Part shown: piece by piece, positions 17,472 through 24,289 of the stretch | Position numbering within the stretch: position 1 is the first letter of the stretch | How the letters are laid out: every line of letters starts with the position of its first letter | DNA from: Allocatelliglobosispora scoriae | GTDB taxonomy: Bacteria; Actinomycetota; Actinomycetes; Mycobacteriales; Micromonosporaceae | Direction: 5' to 3' | Assembly (NCBI RefSeq): GCF_014204945.1 | Contig: NZ_JACHMN010000001.1 | Span: 744,001 to 808,000 of the forward strand | DNA: 64,000 nt | Position numbers and translations under genes: made by a program | The notes under the pieces: model-generated | Told to the model about the DNA's origin: nothing | The model's input: only the letters and a program-made list of their open reading frames with translations | Databases searched by the model: none

Positions 17472-18425
17472 ATGAGCCTGCGACCCGCGATCGAGCAGCT
17501 CTACCGGGTGTTCGCGGCGTACCCGCTGCGCGACGCCATCGCGGGGTGCCCCTGCTGTACCAGCGACCTCGACCAGCGGGACCTCCACACGGCGCCGCTG
17601 CGCGACCTCACCGTCGACCACCTGCGCCACTTCGCCTTCTCCGCCCTGTTCACCTTCGGCGACCTCGCGGACCTCAAACACTTCCTGCCCCGCCTGTTCG
17701 AACTCGCCGCGCTGGAGAGCTTCCACGGACCCGACCTCGAGAGCCTCTACGGCCGTCTGACCTATGGCGGGCTGCCGTCCTGGCCCGCCCACGAGGTCGC
17801 CGCCGTCCGGGCGTTCACCGCCGCCCACTGGGACGCCGCCCTCGCCGGCCAGACCGCCTCCAGCGCCGACGAGGTGCTCTGCGGCGCGCTGCTGATCGGC
17901 GAAGAACCCGAGCCCTACCTGCGTCGGTGGGGAACCTCGGCGGCACACACCGAGGAGCTGCTGTCGTTCCTGCGTACCAACACCGGCGCGATCATCGACC
18001 GCAGAATGCTGCAGAACGCCTACTACGGCCAGGGCACCCTCGCCGCCCAGCAGCGGGTCGTGGCCTGGCTGCTCGATCCGGCACGGGTCACCGCGTTCAC
18101 CGCGGAGTTCCTCGCCACCTCCGACCCGGTGCACGCCGAGGCGGTCACCGCCCTCGAACCCCTGGCCGCGTCCATGTGTATGCCGGTCGAGGACGTGTTC
18201 ACCGGCCCGAAAGGCGAGCTCGTCGTCACCGGCCGGGTCGCCGGCGGCGTGGTGGCCACCGGCGACCGGATCGGCGTACTGGGCTCCGGCACCGCCGAGA
18301 CCACCATGGTGCGCGAGGTGCTGACCGGGATCTGCCACCGCGGCCCGGCCCGGGCGGGGCACAACACCGCCCTGGTCGTAGACCCGGTGGCGGTGCGGCC
18401 CGGGGACACCGTCTACCGCGACTGA
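17472..18425 (+). CDS. Unknown protein with C-terminal EF-Tu domain-2-like barrel
   Basis: Protein of 317 aa. The last 81 residues (237-317) read like domain 2 of elongation factor Tu: 'PVEDVFTGPKGELVVTGRV', then 'GVVATGDRIGVLG', 'TTMVREVLTG' and 'ARAGHNTALVV', ending 'VRPGDTVYRD'. No GTPase domain is present. Residues 1-235 are helical and unassigned, with a clustered C26-x-C28-C29 ('GCPCCTSD') that could hold a metal. The start is ATG 17472 because AGGAGGA lies 4 nt upstream; longer in-frame starts have no ribosome site. Domain 2 in translation factors contacts tRNA or the ribosome, so a translation-linked or regulatory role is possible, by inference only. Confidence 0.75.
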   Translation: MSLRPAIEQLYRVFAAYPLRDAIAGCPCCTSDLDQRDLHTAPLRDLTVDHLRHFAFSALFTFGDLADLKHFLPRLFELAALESFHGPDLESLYGRLTYGGLPSWPAHEVAAVRAFTAAHWDAALAGQTASSADEVLCGALLIGEEPEPYLRRWGTSAAHTEELLSFLRTNTGAIIDRRMLQNAYYGQGTLAAQQRVVAWLLDPARVTAFTAEFLATSDPVHAEAVTALEPLAASMCMPVEDVFTGPKGELVVTGRVAGGVVATGDRIGVLGSGTAETTMVREVLTGICHRGPARAGHNTALVVDPVAVRPGDTVYRD

Positions 18426-18521
18426 CGGCCGCCACGGGCGCACCGGCGGCGCAGGTGTCGCGCCCCCTTCAACTGCGCCGCCACCACTTTGTGACACAGT
18501 TCACTCACATCGTCTATGTTC

Positions 18522-18549
18522 GACCGGCGCACGAGGGGGTGCGCCGGTC
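18522..18549 (+). terminator. Hairpin downstream of the EF-Tu-like fusion gene
   Basis: An 11-bp perfect stem (18522-18532 with 18539-18549) with a 6-nt G-rich loop lies about 97 nt after the stop, and GGAAAAGG follows. It is probably the terminator of the preceding gene. Confidence 0.45.
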
Positions 18550-18720
18550 TGGAAAAGGCCATCTAACCACCCCCAGGCCGCCGAGGACCGCCCGAGCGAG
18601 AGCACACGTACTCCTCCTCTACAGGCGGCCTCATCGAAGACGAGGACGGCCCGTCAGGCATGATCCACGGTGGATTCGAGGGGATCGCCACCGGCCCGGG
18701 CCGCGACTACGGTGGCCCGC

Positions 18721-19242
18721 ATGCCAACTCTGATATCGCCCACCACCAGCCTGTACGCCGCCTTCCAGGACTGCCGCGACGACTGGGGTCCCGGTCTGCA
18801 CGAGGACGGCTTCGGCATCGGCCCCGACGACGACCTGGACTCCCCCGACAGCCTCGCCGACTGGGTGCGGCGACGCGTCCGGCTCGACCACGGAGCCGGG
18901 GAACCGTGCCCCGACGAGCGGCACGCCTCCTGCCGGTGGATCGTCGAGGACGGGCAGGTGCTCGGGGGTATCGCGCTGCGGCACCGGCCGGACGACAACC
19001 TGGGCCAGATCGGCTACGGCGTACGTCCCTCCGCACGCCGACGCGGCCTGGCAAGCTGGGCCCTGGGTGAGATGCTCCGCGAGGCCCGCACCGTTCTGGG
19101 CCTGCACCAGGTGCTCATTCCCTGCCTGGAGGACAACCTCGCCTCGGCGCGCACCATCGAGAGCCAGGGCGGCGTGCTCCAGGGCATCCTGGACACCGGT
19201 CACGTCCGGGTCCGCCGCTACTGGATCACACTCAGCCGCTGA
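18721..19242 (+). CDS. GNAT family acetyltransferase
   Basis: Protein of 173 aa with a GNAT fold. Its acetyl-CoA loop is 'IGYGVRPSARRRGLASWAL', followed by 'VLIPCLEDNLASARTIESQGG', which is typical of predicted acetyltransferases of the YjaB/DUF-type branch. The substrate is not predictable. ATG 18721 starts at 'MPTLISPTTSLY'; the longer frame from ATG 18670 adds a low-complexity stretch without similarity. The ribosome site is weak. It converges with the small secreted protein gene at 19293. Confidence 0.8.
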   Translation: MPTLISPTTSLYAAFQDCRDDWGPGLHEDGFGIGPDDDLDSPDSLADWVRRRVRLDHGAGEPCPDERHASCRWIVEDGQVLGGIALRHRPDDNLGQIGYGVRPSARRRGLASWALGEMLREARTVLGLHQVLIPCLEDNLASARTIESQGGVLQGILDTGHVRVRRYWITLSR

Positions 19243-19292
19243 CCTGCCCACCGACCGCCAGAGGCCGGGAAGGGCAGGCCACCGGCGTCGGT

Positions 19293-19688
19293 TCAGGCGG
19301 TGGAGGACAGCATGTAGCCGCAGGTGTCCCAGTAGACCGTGTTGGTGCTGTATTTGCCGAGACATGCCATGAAGTCGATGTGCGTACCCTCGATGAGGTT
19401 GCCGTAGGACCGCTCGGTGCAATCCCTGGCACCGGAGGTGTGCCACTTGTCGGGTGCCCGCACGTCGTTGAGCCACGCGATCACCACCGCCGACTTGCCG
19501 TCGGCATAGAGGTCGCAAACATGCATCTTGTCTCCGTTGTATTCCCATTGCCCGGCCCCGGGACAGTCCGAGCCGGCGACGGGTTTGGCGCACACGGCGT
19601 CTGGCGCAGCTGAGGCTGGCGCGGCGAACACAGTGCCGGCCAGGAGGACGGCGGCGACCACAGCAACCCAGCGAATGAAGATCTTCAT
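19293..19688 (-). CDS. Small secreted cysteine-containing protein
   Basis: Exported protein of 131 aa, of unknown function. Residues 1-30 form a clear signal peptide ('KIFIRWVAVVAAVLLAGTVF', cleavage after APASA). The mature part has six cysteines, likely forming three disulfides, and aromatic-rich stretches such as 'GQWEYNGDKMHVCDLYADGK'. No enzyme signature. The start is ATG 19688 because it opens directly into the signal peptide; the longer frame to 19775 has no ribosome site. Confidence 0.72.
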   Translation of the reverse strand: MKIFIRWVAVVAAVLLAGTVFAAPASAAPDAVCAKPVAGSDCPGAGQWEYNGDKMHVCDLYADGKSAVVIAWLNDVRAPDKWHTSGARDCTERSYGNLIEGTHIDFMACLGKYSTNTVYWDTCGYMLSSTA

Positions 19689-19923
19689 GACGCAGGACCC
19701 TACGGCCGCTTTCATCAGGGATGCAACGTATCTCCACCTATCACCAGAGCCACCGCGCGACAGGCTGCCTCGCATCCTGCCCGATCACGGCCGTCGCCGG
19801 TCAGTCCCGCCAACCATCGCCGTTACGACCTGATCGCGGTCGCCCACCTTGACCCCATCGTCGTGGGGGAAGGCCCGTACGGCTGGCGAATCGTGGTGGT
19901 CCGCCAGCCGCGGATACGAAGCT

Positions 19924-20340
19924 TCAGTGAATGCCGTAGGTGTCGATGAGCCCCTCGGCGAAGGAGATGTAGTCCTGCATCGCCTGGTTCTGAGTCTTGC
20001 CGCTCTGCCGAGTCCAAGCGTCCCAACGAGCGCGCCGGGCGAGGTCGAACAGGCTTGTCGGCCTCGGGGTGGTGTTGTCACCCACGGTGGACTGCTTGAA
20101 CAGGGCATACAGCTCGAGCTGTTCCTCGCTGGTGGGTGTGCTGTTGAGCTGGGTAACGGTTTCGACGCAGGCCAGGAACCGCTGCTCAAGCGTCAAGGTC
20201 TCCAGGATCGGCGCATGCCGTACCGGGTGGGCGTCGGCGGCCATGGCCGAGGTGGCCGAGGTCAGCCCCAGTGAAGCTACGGCAACACCACTGAACTGAA
20301 GTCGTTCGAGGCGCTTGCGCTGAACCGCCGCCGCGATCAC
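19924..20340 (-). CDS. Acyl-CoA-binding protein (ACBP) domain with signal-like N-terminus
   Basis: Protein of 138 aa. Residues about 52-134 are an acyl-CoA-binding domain. The hallmark stretch is 'ELYALFKQSTVGDNTTPRP' followed by 'RARWDAWTRQSGKTQNQAM' and 'DYISFAEGL'. The ligand residues equivalent to ACBP Tyr28, Lys32 and Tyr73 are kept; Lys54 is Arg. ACBP is abundant in eukaryotes but sporadic in bacteria. Residues 1-35 ('RLQFSGVAVASLGLTSATSA', then MAA) look like a signal peptide, which would place an acyl-CoA binder outside the membrane, an odd location. GTG 20340 begins 10 nt after the MFS stop, so it is the last gene of the SagB operon. Confidence 0.82.
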   Translation of the reverse strand: MIAAAVQRKRLERLQFSGVAVASLGLTSATSAMAADAHPVRHAPILETLTLEQRFLACVETVTQLNSTPTSEEQLELYALFKQSTVGDNTTPRPTSLFDLARRARWDAWTRQSGKTQNQAMQDYISFAEGLIDTYGIH

Positions 20341-20350
20341 CCGCCCCCGT

Positions 20351-21610
20351 CTACGTCTGCTGTCCGACGCGGCCTGTCCTCTTGGCGACGGCAGCCGCCG
20401 CCCACCCTCCGACCGCGGCGAGGACCGACACCACGGCGAGGAGGACCCAGGCGATGTCGTCGCCCAGTTCGTACACGCGCAGGACGACGAAGGGCGCGAG
20501 TCCCATGGCGACCTGGCTGACGCCGCGGAACGCGCCCATGTAAGAACCGCGCATGCTGCCAGGGGCCATGCTGACGGAGAGCGACTGCGAGACGGGCGCC
20601 CAGAGCATCTCGCCGACGACGAACAGCAGCGTCAGAAGCACCACCCCCCACGCGTTAGGGAGGACGACGAGCAGGAGGAAGGGCATACCCATCAGGAGGC
20701 TTGCGGAGAAGAGCTTCCCGGACTGGCTGAAGCCCGCGGTCCACCGCGAGGTCCGCATCTGGAACAGCACCACGATGATCGGGTTGATGGCCGCGATGAA
20801 GCCCCAGGCGACGGGGTCGGTGTGGTAGTCCGCCACGGCCACCACCGGCAGCACGTAGGAGAACGCCACGTAGATGAACCAGCCGAGCAGGGTGGAGAGC
20901 AGCAGCAACAGGAACGGCCGGTCGCGGAGGATGACGAACCTCTCCGGTCTGGGCGCCGCGGCGACCTCCGGGGCGGTGCGATCGCCCGGGTGGTCACGCG
21001 GCAGCGTCATCAGCACCAGTGCCACGGTGATCAGGCCGACCGCGGAGCCGGCGACGAACAGGAGGGTCCAGCTCCGGGCGATCAGGACGATCGCCGCGAG
21101 GGGTGGTCCCAGCACCGAGCCGATGTTGAACATCACCCGGGTGGCCGCGTACGCCTGTTCCCTCGTGCCCTCGTCCGTGAGATCCGAGATCACCGTGGCG
21201 CAGGCCGAAGTCGCCGGCGCGCCGATCACCATGGCGAGGACCGCCAGCGACAGGGCCAGCCACACGCTGCTCCGGGCCAGCGGCAGCACGGCGATCAGGA
21301 CGGAGGCCACGCCCCAGCCCACGATCATGACCGATCTGCGGCCCACCCGGTCGGATAACCAGCCGCCCCCGAACCCGGAGATGCCGGAGGCGACCGAGTA
21401 GGCGAGGAACATCACGCCCACGTCGCCGGGGGACGCCTGGACCGCGGTGATCGCCCAGACGCCCACATAACCCCAGACCCCGGAGAACACCGTAGTGCTG
21501 AGCAGCGTGATGATCAGAATGGGCCACAGCGACGCCGAGACGACGTCGCCGAGGACCAGCCTGCTGAGGCGATCGACCCACCGAGGGGCCGACGTGACTG
21601 AGGTGCTCAG
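20351..21610 (-). CDS. Major facilitator superfamily exporter
   Basis: Membrane transporter of 419 aa with about 12 hydrophobic segments. Between helices 2 and 3 is the family motif 'GGWLSDRVGRRSVMIVG'. A GTG at 21490 would remove the first half of helix 1 ('WPILIITLLSTTVF'). The only in-frame start that keeps it is CTG 21610, which overlaps the preceding stop as CTGA and has GGAGG 9 nt upstream. A CTG start is therefore proposed. It follows the two SagB-like genes and precedes the ACBP gene, which suggests export of, or self-protection from, the product of that pathway. Confidence 0.85.
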   Translation of the reverse strand: MSTSVTSAPRWVDRLSRLVLGDVVSASLWPILIITLLSTTVFSGVWGYVGVWAITAVQASPGDVGVMFLAYSVASGISGFGGGWLSDRVGRRSVMIVGWGVASVLIAVLPLARSSVWLALSLAVLAMVIGAPATSACATVISDLTDEGTREQAYAATRVMFNIGSVLGPPLAAIVLIARSWTLLFVAGSAVGLITVALVLMTLPRDHPGDRTAPEVAAAPRPERFVILRDRPFLLLLLSTLLGWFIYVAFSYVLPVVAVADYHTDPVAWGFIAAINPIIVVLFQMRTSRWTAGFSQSGKLFSASLLMGMPFLLLVVLPNAWGVVLLTLLFVVGEMLWAPVSQSLSVSMAPGSMRGSYMGAFRGVSQVAMGLAPFVVLRVYELGDDIAWVLLAVVSVLAAVGGWAAAAVAKRTGRVGQQT

Positions 21611-22740
21611 GATTCACGACCTCCGATAGCCAGCATGTAGCACGGCGCCTGCTCGCTGTCCTCGGTGCCGAGGATCTGGGCGAACCGCTCGTCGTCGAGC
21701 GCGGGCGTCAGGAACGTCCTCAGGTGCAGGGCGCTCGCCGCCACCAAGGCGGTCTGCATGAAGGATCCGAGGTCCAGCTGAGACAAGCGGTAGCCGTATG
21801 ACGACCGGTGGCGCGCCATGTACTCGCGCCAGTTGACGCAGAAGATGATGAACGCCGGGGCGCCGACGCTGAAGTCCTGGTCCCAGAGCAACTCGCTGAT
21901 GGATTCGATCTTGGGTCCGTTGCCGGCGGGTTCCAGCGTGTGGTGCCGGGCGGAGTACCGGAAGCGCCAGTCGACCTTGAGCAGTTCGGCGGGACCGGTC
22001 TTGGGGTCGAGCAGGACGAACGCCGTCAGCGGTTCGGCCGGAAGGTCCGCACCGGGCCGCTGTGCCGAGAACGGGGTGACCGGGCGGGATGCCGAGTCCT
22101 CCGCCGCGGCCGGGCCGTTCGGGACGGCCGGCCGAAAGGTCCAGTGCAGCAGGTCGGCGAGCTGCTGCACGGTGAGTGTCGTGTTCTGGAAGTTGCGGTG
22201 CGTCCGCCGGTCCTTGAACGCGGTGAAGAAGTCGGCCTGGTCCAGGCTCCGGCTGACCGGCGGCAGCGCGACCGCATGCACGGAGGTGTGGTCGGTGACC
22301 GAGGGCAGGTCGTCCGTGGGCGCGTCGAGCGGTTCGTACCGCAGCGCCGTGTCGCGGGTCGCGCTGTGCAGCGCCGCGGCGTCGTGCCAGCCGATGGCCG
22401 ACCAGATCCGGTGGCCCTCGGACAGCGAGTGCGGTTGTGAGGCGAACAGGCCCCGGTTGATCAGCCCGGCGACGAGGGCCGACGCCTCGGCGGAGGGGAT
22501 GCGGAGCGCTGTCTGGAGGGTGTGTGCCATCCGCCGCGGGGTGACGGGGCTGTTGAGGGAGAGCAGCCACTCCGCGAGCGCCGGTGACAGGTCGGTGATC
22601 TCGTCGCGGGCGGGGCCTTCGCCCCACGCGATCCGGAATCCGGTGGGCTCTGTCAGGGAGCGGGTCACCGCGGTGTGCGGCACGAGCCACATCTCCTGGT
22701 CGGGTGATGCGATGGTCTGCGCGTCAGGGGCCTGCGTCAT
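21607..22740 (-). CDS. SagB-like nitroreductase-family dehydrogenase, second copy
   Basis: Flavin-dependent peptide-dehydrogenase-like protein of 377 aa. Residues about 175-370 are the nitroreductase fold: 'FKDRRTHRNFQNTTLTVQQL', 'DLLHWTF', then 'DLGSFMQTALVAASALHLRT' and the terminal 'CYMLAIGG'. Residues 1-110 resemble a winged-helix leader-binding segment ('LSPALAEWLLSLNSPVTPRR'), as in SagB-type enzymes fused to a recognition domain. It is divergent from its neighbour and lacks the PSGGARHP motif, so it may be a partner rather than a duplicate. ATG 22740 overlaps the upstream stop (ATGA). Confidence 0.83.
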   Translation of the reverse strand: MTQAPDAQTIASPDQEMWLVPHTAVTRSLTEPTGFRIAWGEGPARDEITDLSPALAEWLLSLNSPVTPRRMAHTLQTALRIPSAEASALVAGLINRGLFASQPHSLSEGHRIWSAIGWHDAAALHSATRDTALRYEPLDAPTDDLPSVTDHTSVHAVALPPVSRSLDQADFFTAFKDRRTHRNFQNTTLTVQQLADLLHWTFRPAVPNGPAAAEDSASRPVTPFSAQRPGADLPAEPLTAFVLLDPKTGPAELLKVDWRFRYSARHHTLEPAGNGPKIESISELLWDQDFSVGAPAFIIFCVNWREYMARHRSSYGYRLSQLDLGSFMQTALVAASALHLRTFLTPALDDERFAQILGTEDSEQAPCYMLAIGGRES

Positions 22741-23843
22741 CTGTCTCGCCCTCCGTTGACCGCCAGCACGTAGAGGGGAGATTCGTCCCACTGGTCCTCC
22801 AGCCCGAGCAGCCGGGTGATCGCCGTCTCGGCGACCTGGGCGGTGGAGACGACGTCCAGGCCGAGAGCCGCCCCGGCCATGCGCAGGGACTGCGCCGCGT
22901 GTCCGGCCTCCATGAGAACCATCCGGTAGGACCTCGCGTACCGGTATTTCCACAGGTGGCGGATCCACCGGGACGTCATGAACAGGACGACCGGAGCGCT
23001 GACGGCCTGCGGCGCGGCCGCGTCGAGCTGTTCGGCGGCGTCACTGCCGGCGACGCGGGTGAGCTCCTTGCTCAGCGGGTCGTAGTGGTAGACGCCCGCT
23101 TCGATACCGGGCACACGGCGGACGCCGACGTAGAGCTCCAGGGGGTGCCGCGCGCCGCCCGACGGGTACGACCGTTGCTGGTGCGGCCCCAGCACCATGA
23201 TCTCCATCGTCCGCTGGGTGGCGAACGCGTGACTGAGAAGGCTCGCGACGGCGTCCATGCCGACCGTCGCGGCGGCGGGACCGTCGGCGATCGTCCGCCG
23301 CTCCAGGACGGCGCTGACGGGGAGCGGATCCCATGCGACGCCGTCGCCGAGGGACTGGCCCTGTCCCGGCGGCGTGTCCTTGAAGATGGTCGGCTGAGGT
23401 CCGAAGGTAGGGTCCGCGACGTAGCTTTCGAAGAGTTCCCGCGCGTAGTCGCTGCCCCACAGCTTTTCGAAGCGCAGTCCGGTCGTCGCGGCGTGGAAGT
23501 CGAAGGCGTCGCGCCAGCCCCGGCGTTCCCAGGGCTCGCCCTTGACGCGGTATCGGGCCGACGTCGCGGTGGTGACGAGGACGCCGTTCTCGATGAAGAA
23601 CTCGACCATCTTGTACGCCTCGGTGGCGTCGGTGCCCAGGTGCCCGGCGAGGGCCTGCGCCAGGGACGCGGGATCGGCTCCGTCGGTGCAGGAGAGGAGC
23701 CACGTCAGAAGCGCCTGGTCGGTGAATTCAAGGTTCTCGCGGTCGGATCCCGAACCGCTGAATACTTTGATGACTTCTGCGTCGATCAATGATCGTTCGA
23801 TTCTCACAATAGGTGAGAGCTCATATCTTTCCTCGAGCAGCAC
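22737..23843 (-). CDS. SagB-type peptide dehydrogenase-like flavoenzyme
   Basis: Protein of 368 aa in the SagB/McbC nitroreductase branch, FMN enzymes that oxidise azolines to azoles in modified peptides. The branch signature 'PSGGARHPLELYVGVRR' is followed by 'AGVYHYDPLSKELTRVA', 'MEAGHAAQSLRMAGAALGL' and 'PLYVLAVNGG'. Residues 1-105 look like a leader-binding winged helix ('LEFTDQALLTWLLSC'). No YcaO cyclodehydratase lies in the window, and the small peptide upstream has no Cys, so a classical thiazole pathway is not supported. GTG 23843 follows GGAAAGGGGG by about 9 nt. It is the second gene after the precursor peptide, separated by a hairpin. Confidence 0.87.
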   Translation of the reverse strand: MLLEERYELSPIVRIERSLIDAEVIKVFSGSGSDRENLEFTDQALLTWLLSCTDGADPASLAQALAGHLGTDATEAYKMVEFFIENGVLVTTATSARYRVKGEPWERRGWRDAFDFHAATTGLRFEKLWGSDYARELFESYVADPTFGPQPTIFKDTPPGQGQSLGDGVAWDPLPVSAVLERRTIADGPAAATVGMDAVASLLSHAFATQRTMEIMVLGPHQQRSYPSGGARHPLELYVGVRRVPGIEAGVYHYDPLSKELTRVAGSDAAEQLDAAAPQAVSAPVVLFMTSRWIRHLWKYRYARSYRMVLMEAGHAAQSLRMAGAALGLDVVSTAQVAETAITRLLGLEDQWDESPLYVLAVNGGRDR

Positions 23844-23866
23844 GGCGGCATTCCCCCTTTCCTTGA

Positions 23867-23897
23867 GCGGGCCCCGCAGCTTGGCTGCGAGGCCCGC
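23867..23897 (-). terminator. Hairpin between precursor peptide and SagB-like gene
   Basis: A 14-bp stem with one G-U type pair (23867-23880 with 23884-23897) and a 3-nt loop sits 22 nt after the precursor stop and 23 nt before the first modification-enzyme start. Partial terminators at this place are common in RiPP operons and give excess precursor over enzyme. Confidence 0.65.
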
Positions 23898-23919
23898 CGT
23901 TCACTTCAGGCGATCAGGA

Positions 23920-24036
23920 TCAGCCCGGGTGCTGCATCTTGGCGACGATGAGCGGCGTGGTCCGGCGGACCTTCACCGAGCCGGTCGGCGTGATGATCGC
24001 GACGACCTTCGGCTTACTGACGAGAGTCTTGGCCAT
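23920..24036 (-). CDS. Candidate RiPP precursor peptide, 38 aa
   Basis: Peptide of 38 aa, basic and without Cys. It begins MAKTLVSKPK, holds a Thr/Ser-Pro-rich middle ('IITPTGS', 'RRTTPLIV') and ends AKMQHPG. The start ATG 24036 has GGAGG 6 nt upstream, stronger than those of the genes after it, which supports a real and highly translated gene. It is the first gene before two SagB-like flavoenzymes, an MFS exporter and an ACBP, with a partial terminator in between. It matches no precursor class that I recognise. Likely modification targets are the Thr/Ser residues or the terminal Met-Gln-His-Pro-Gly. Lys acylation is conceivable given the ACBP, but that is speculation. Confidence 0.68.
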   Translation of the reverse strand: MAKTLVSKPKVVAIITPTGSVKVRRTTPLIVAKMQHPG

Positions 24037-24228
24037 TTCCATCCTCCGTGACATTTCAGGCCAGAAGTTGTTCTGGACTGGACGATTGCCTCGGCCGAGA
24101 CCCTTTGATCGTCCATCGATAGCTTTAAGTGCGTCAACGATCGAGGAGTATGATTGAATGTGACATAGATCATATGAGTTGATTCGGCAGCTAGTGGCGT
24201 GAGATATCCCGATGAAGATCCATAAGCG

Positions 24229-24257
24229 TTGCGACCACATCCATCGATACCTACCAT
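24229..24257 (+). promoter_or_regulatory. Possible promoter of the BNR-repeat gene
   Basis: TTGCGA (24229-24234) and TACCAT (24252-24257) are 17 nt apart and lie 32 nt before the ATG at 24290, in an AT-richer divergent region. Each hexamer matches the sigma-70-type consensus at 4 of 6 positions. Confidence 0.3.
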
Positions 24258-24289
24258 GAGGATCCTCTTCGGATTAACGGGGGTGTTTC

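Noticed and set aside
24132-24137. TTGACG upstream of the precursor peptide as a -35 element
   Set aside because: No -10-like hexamer at 16-18 nt; the nearest AT-rich hexamer is only about 10 nt away.
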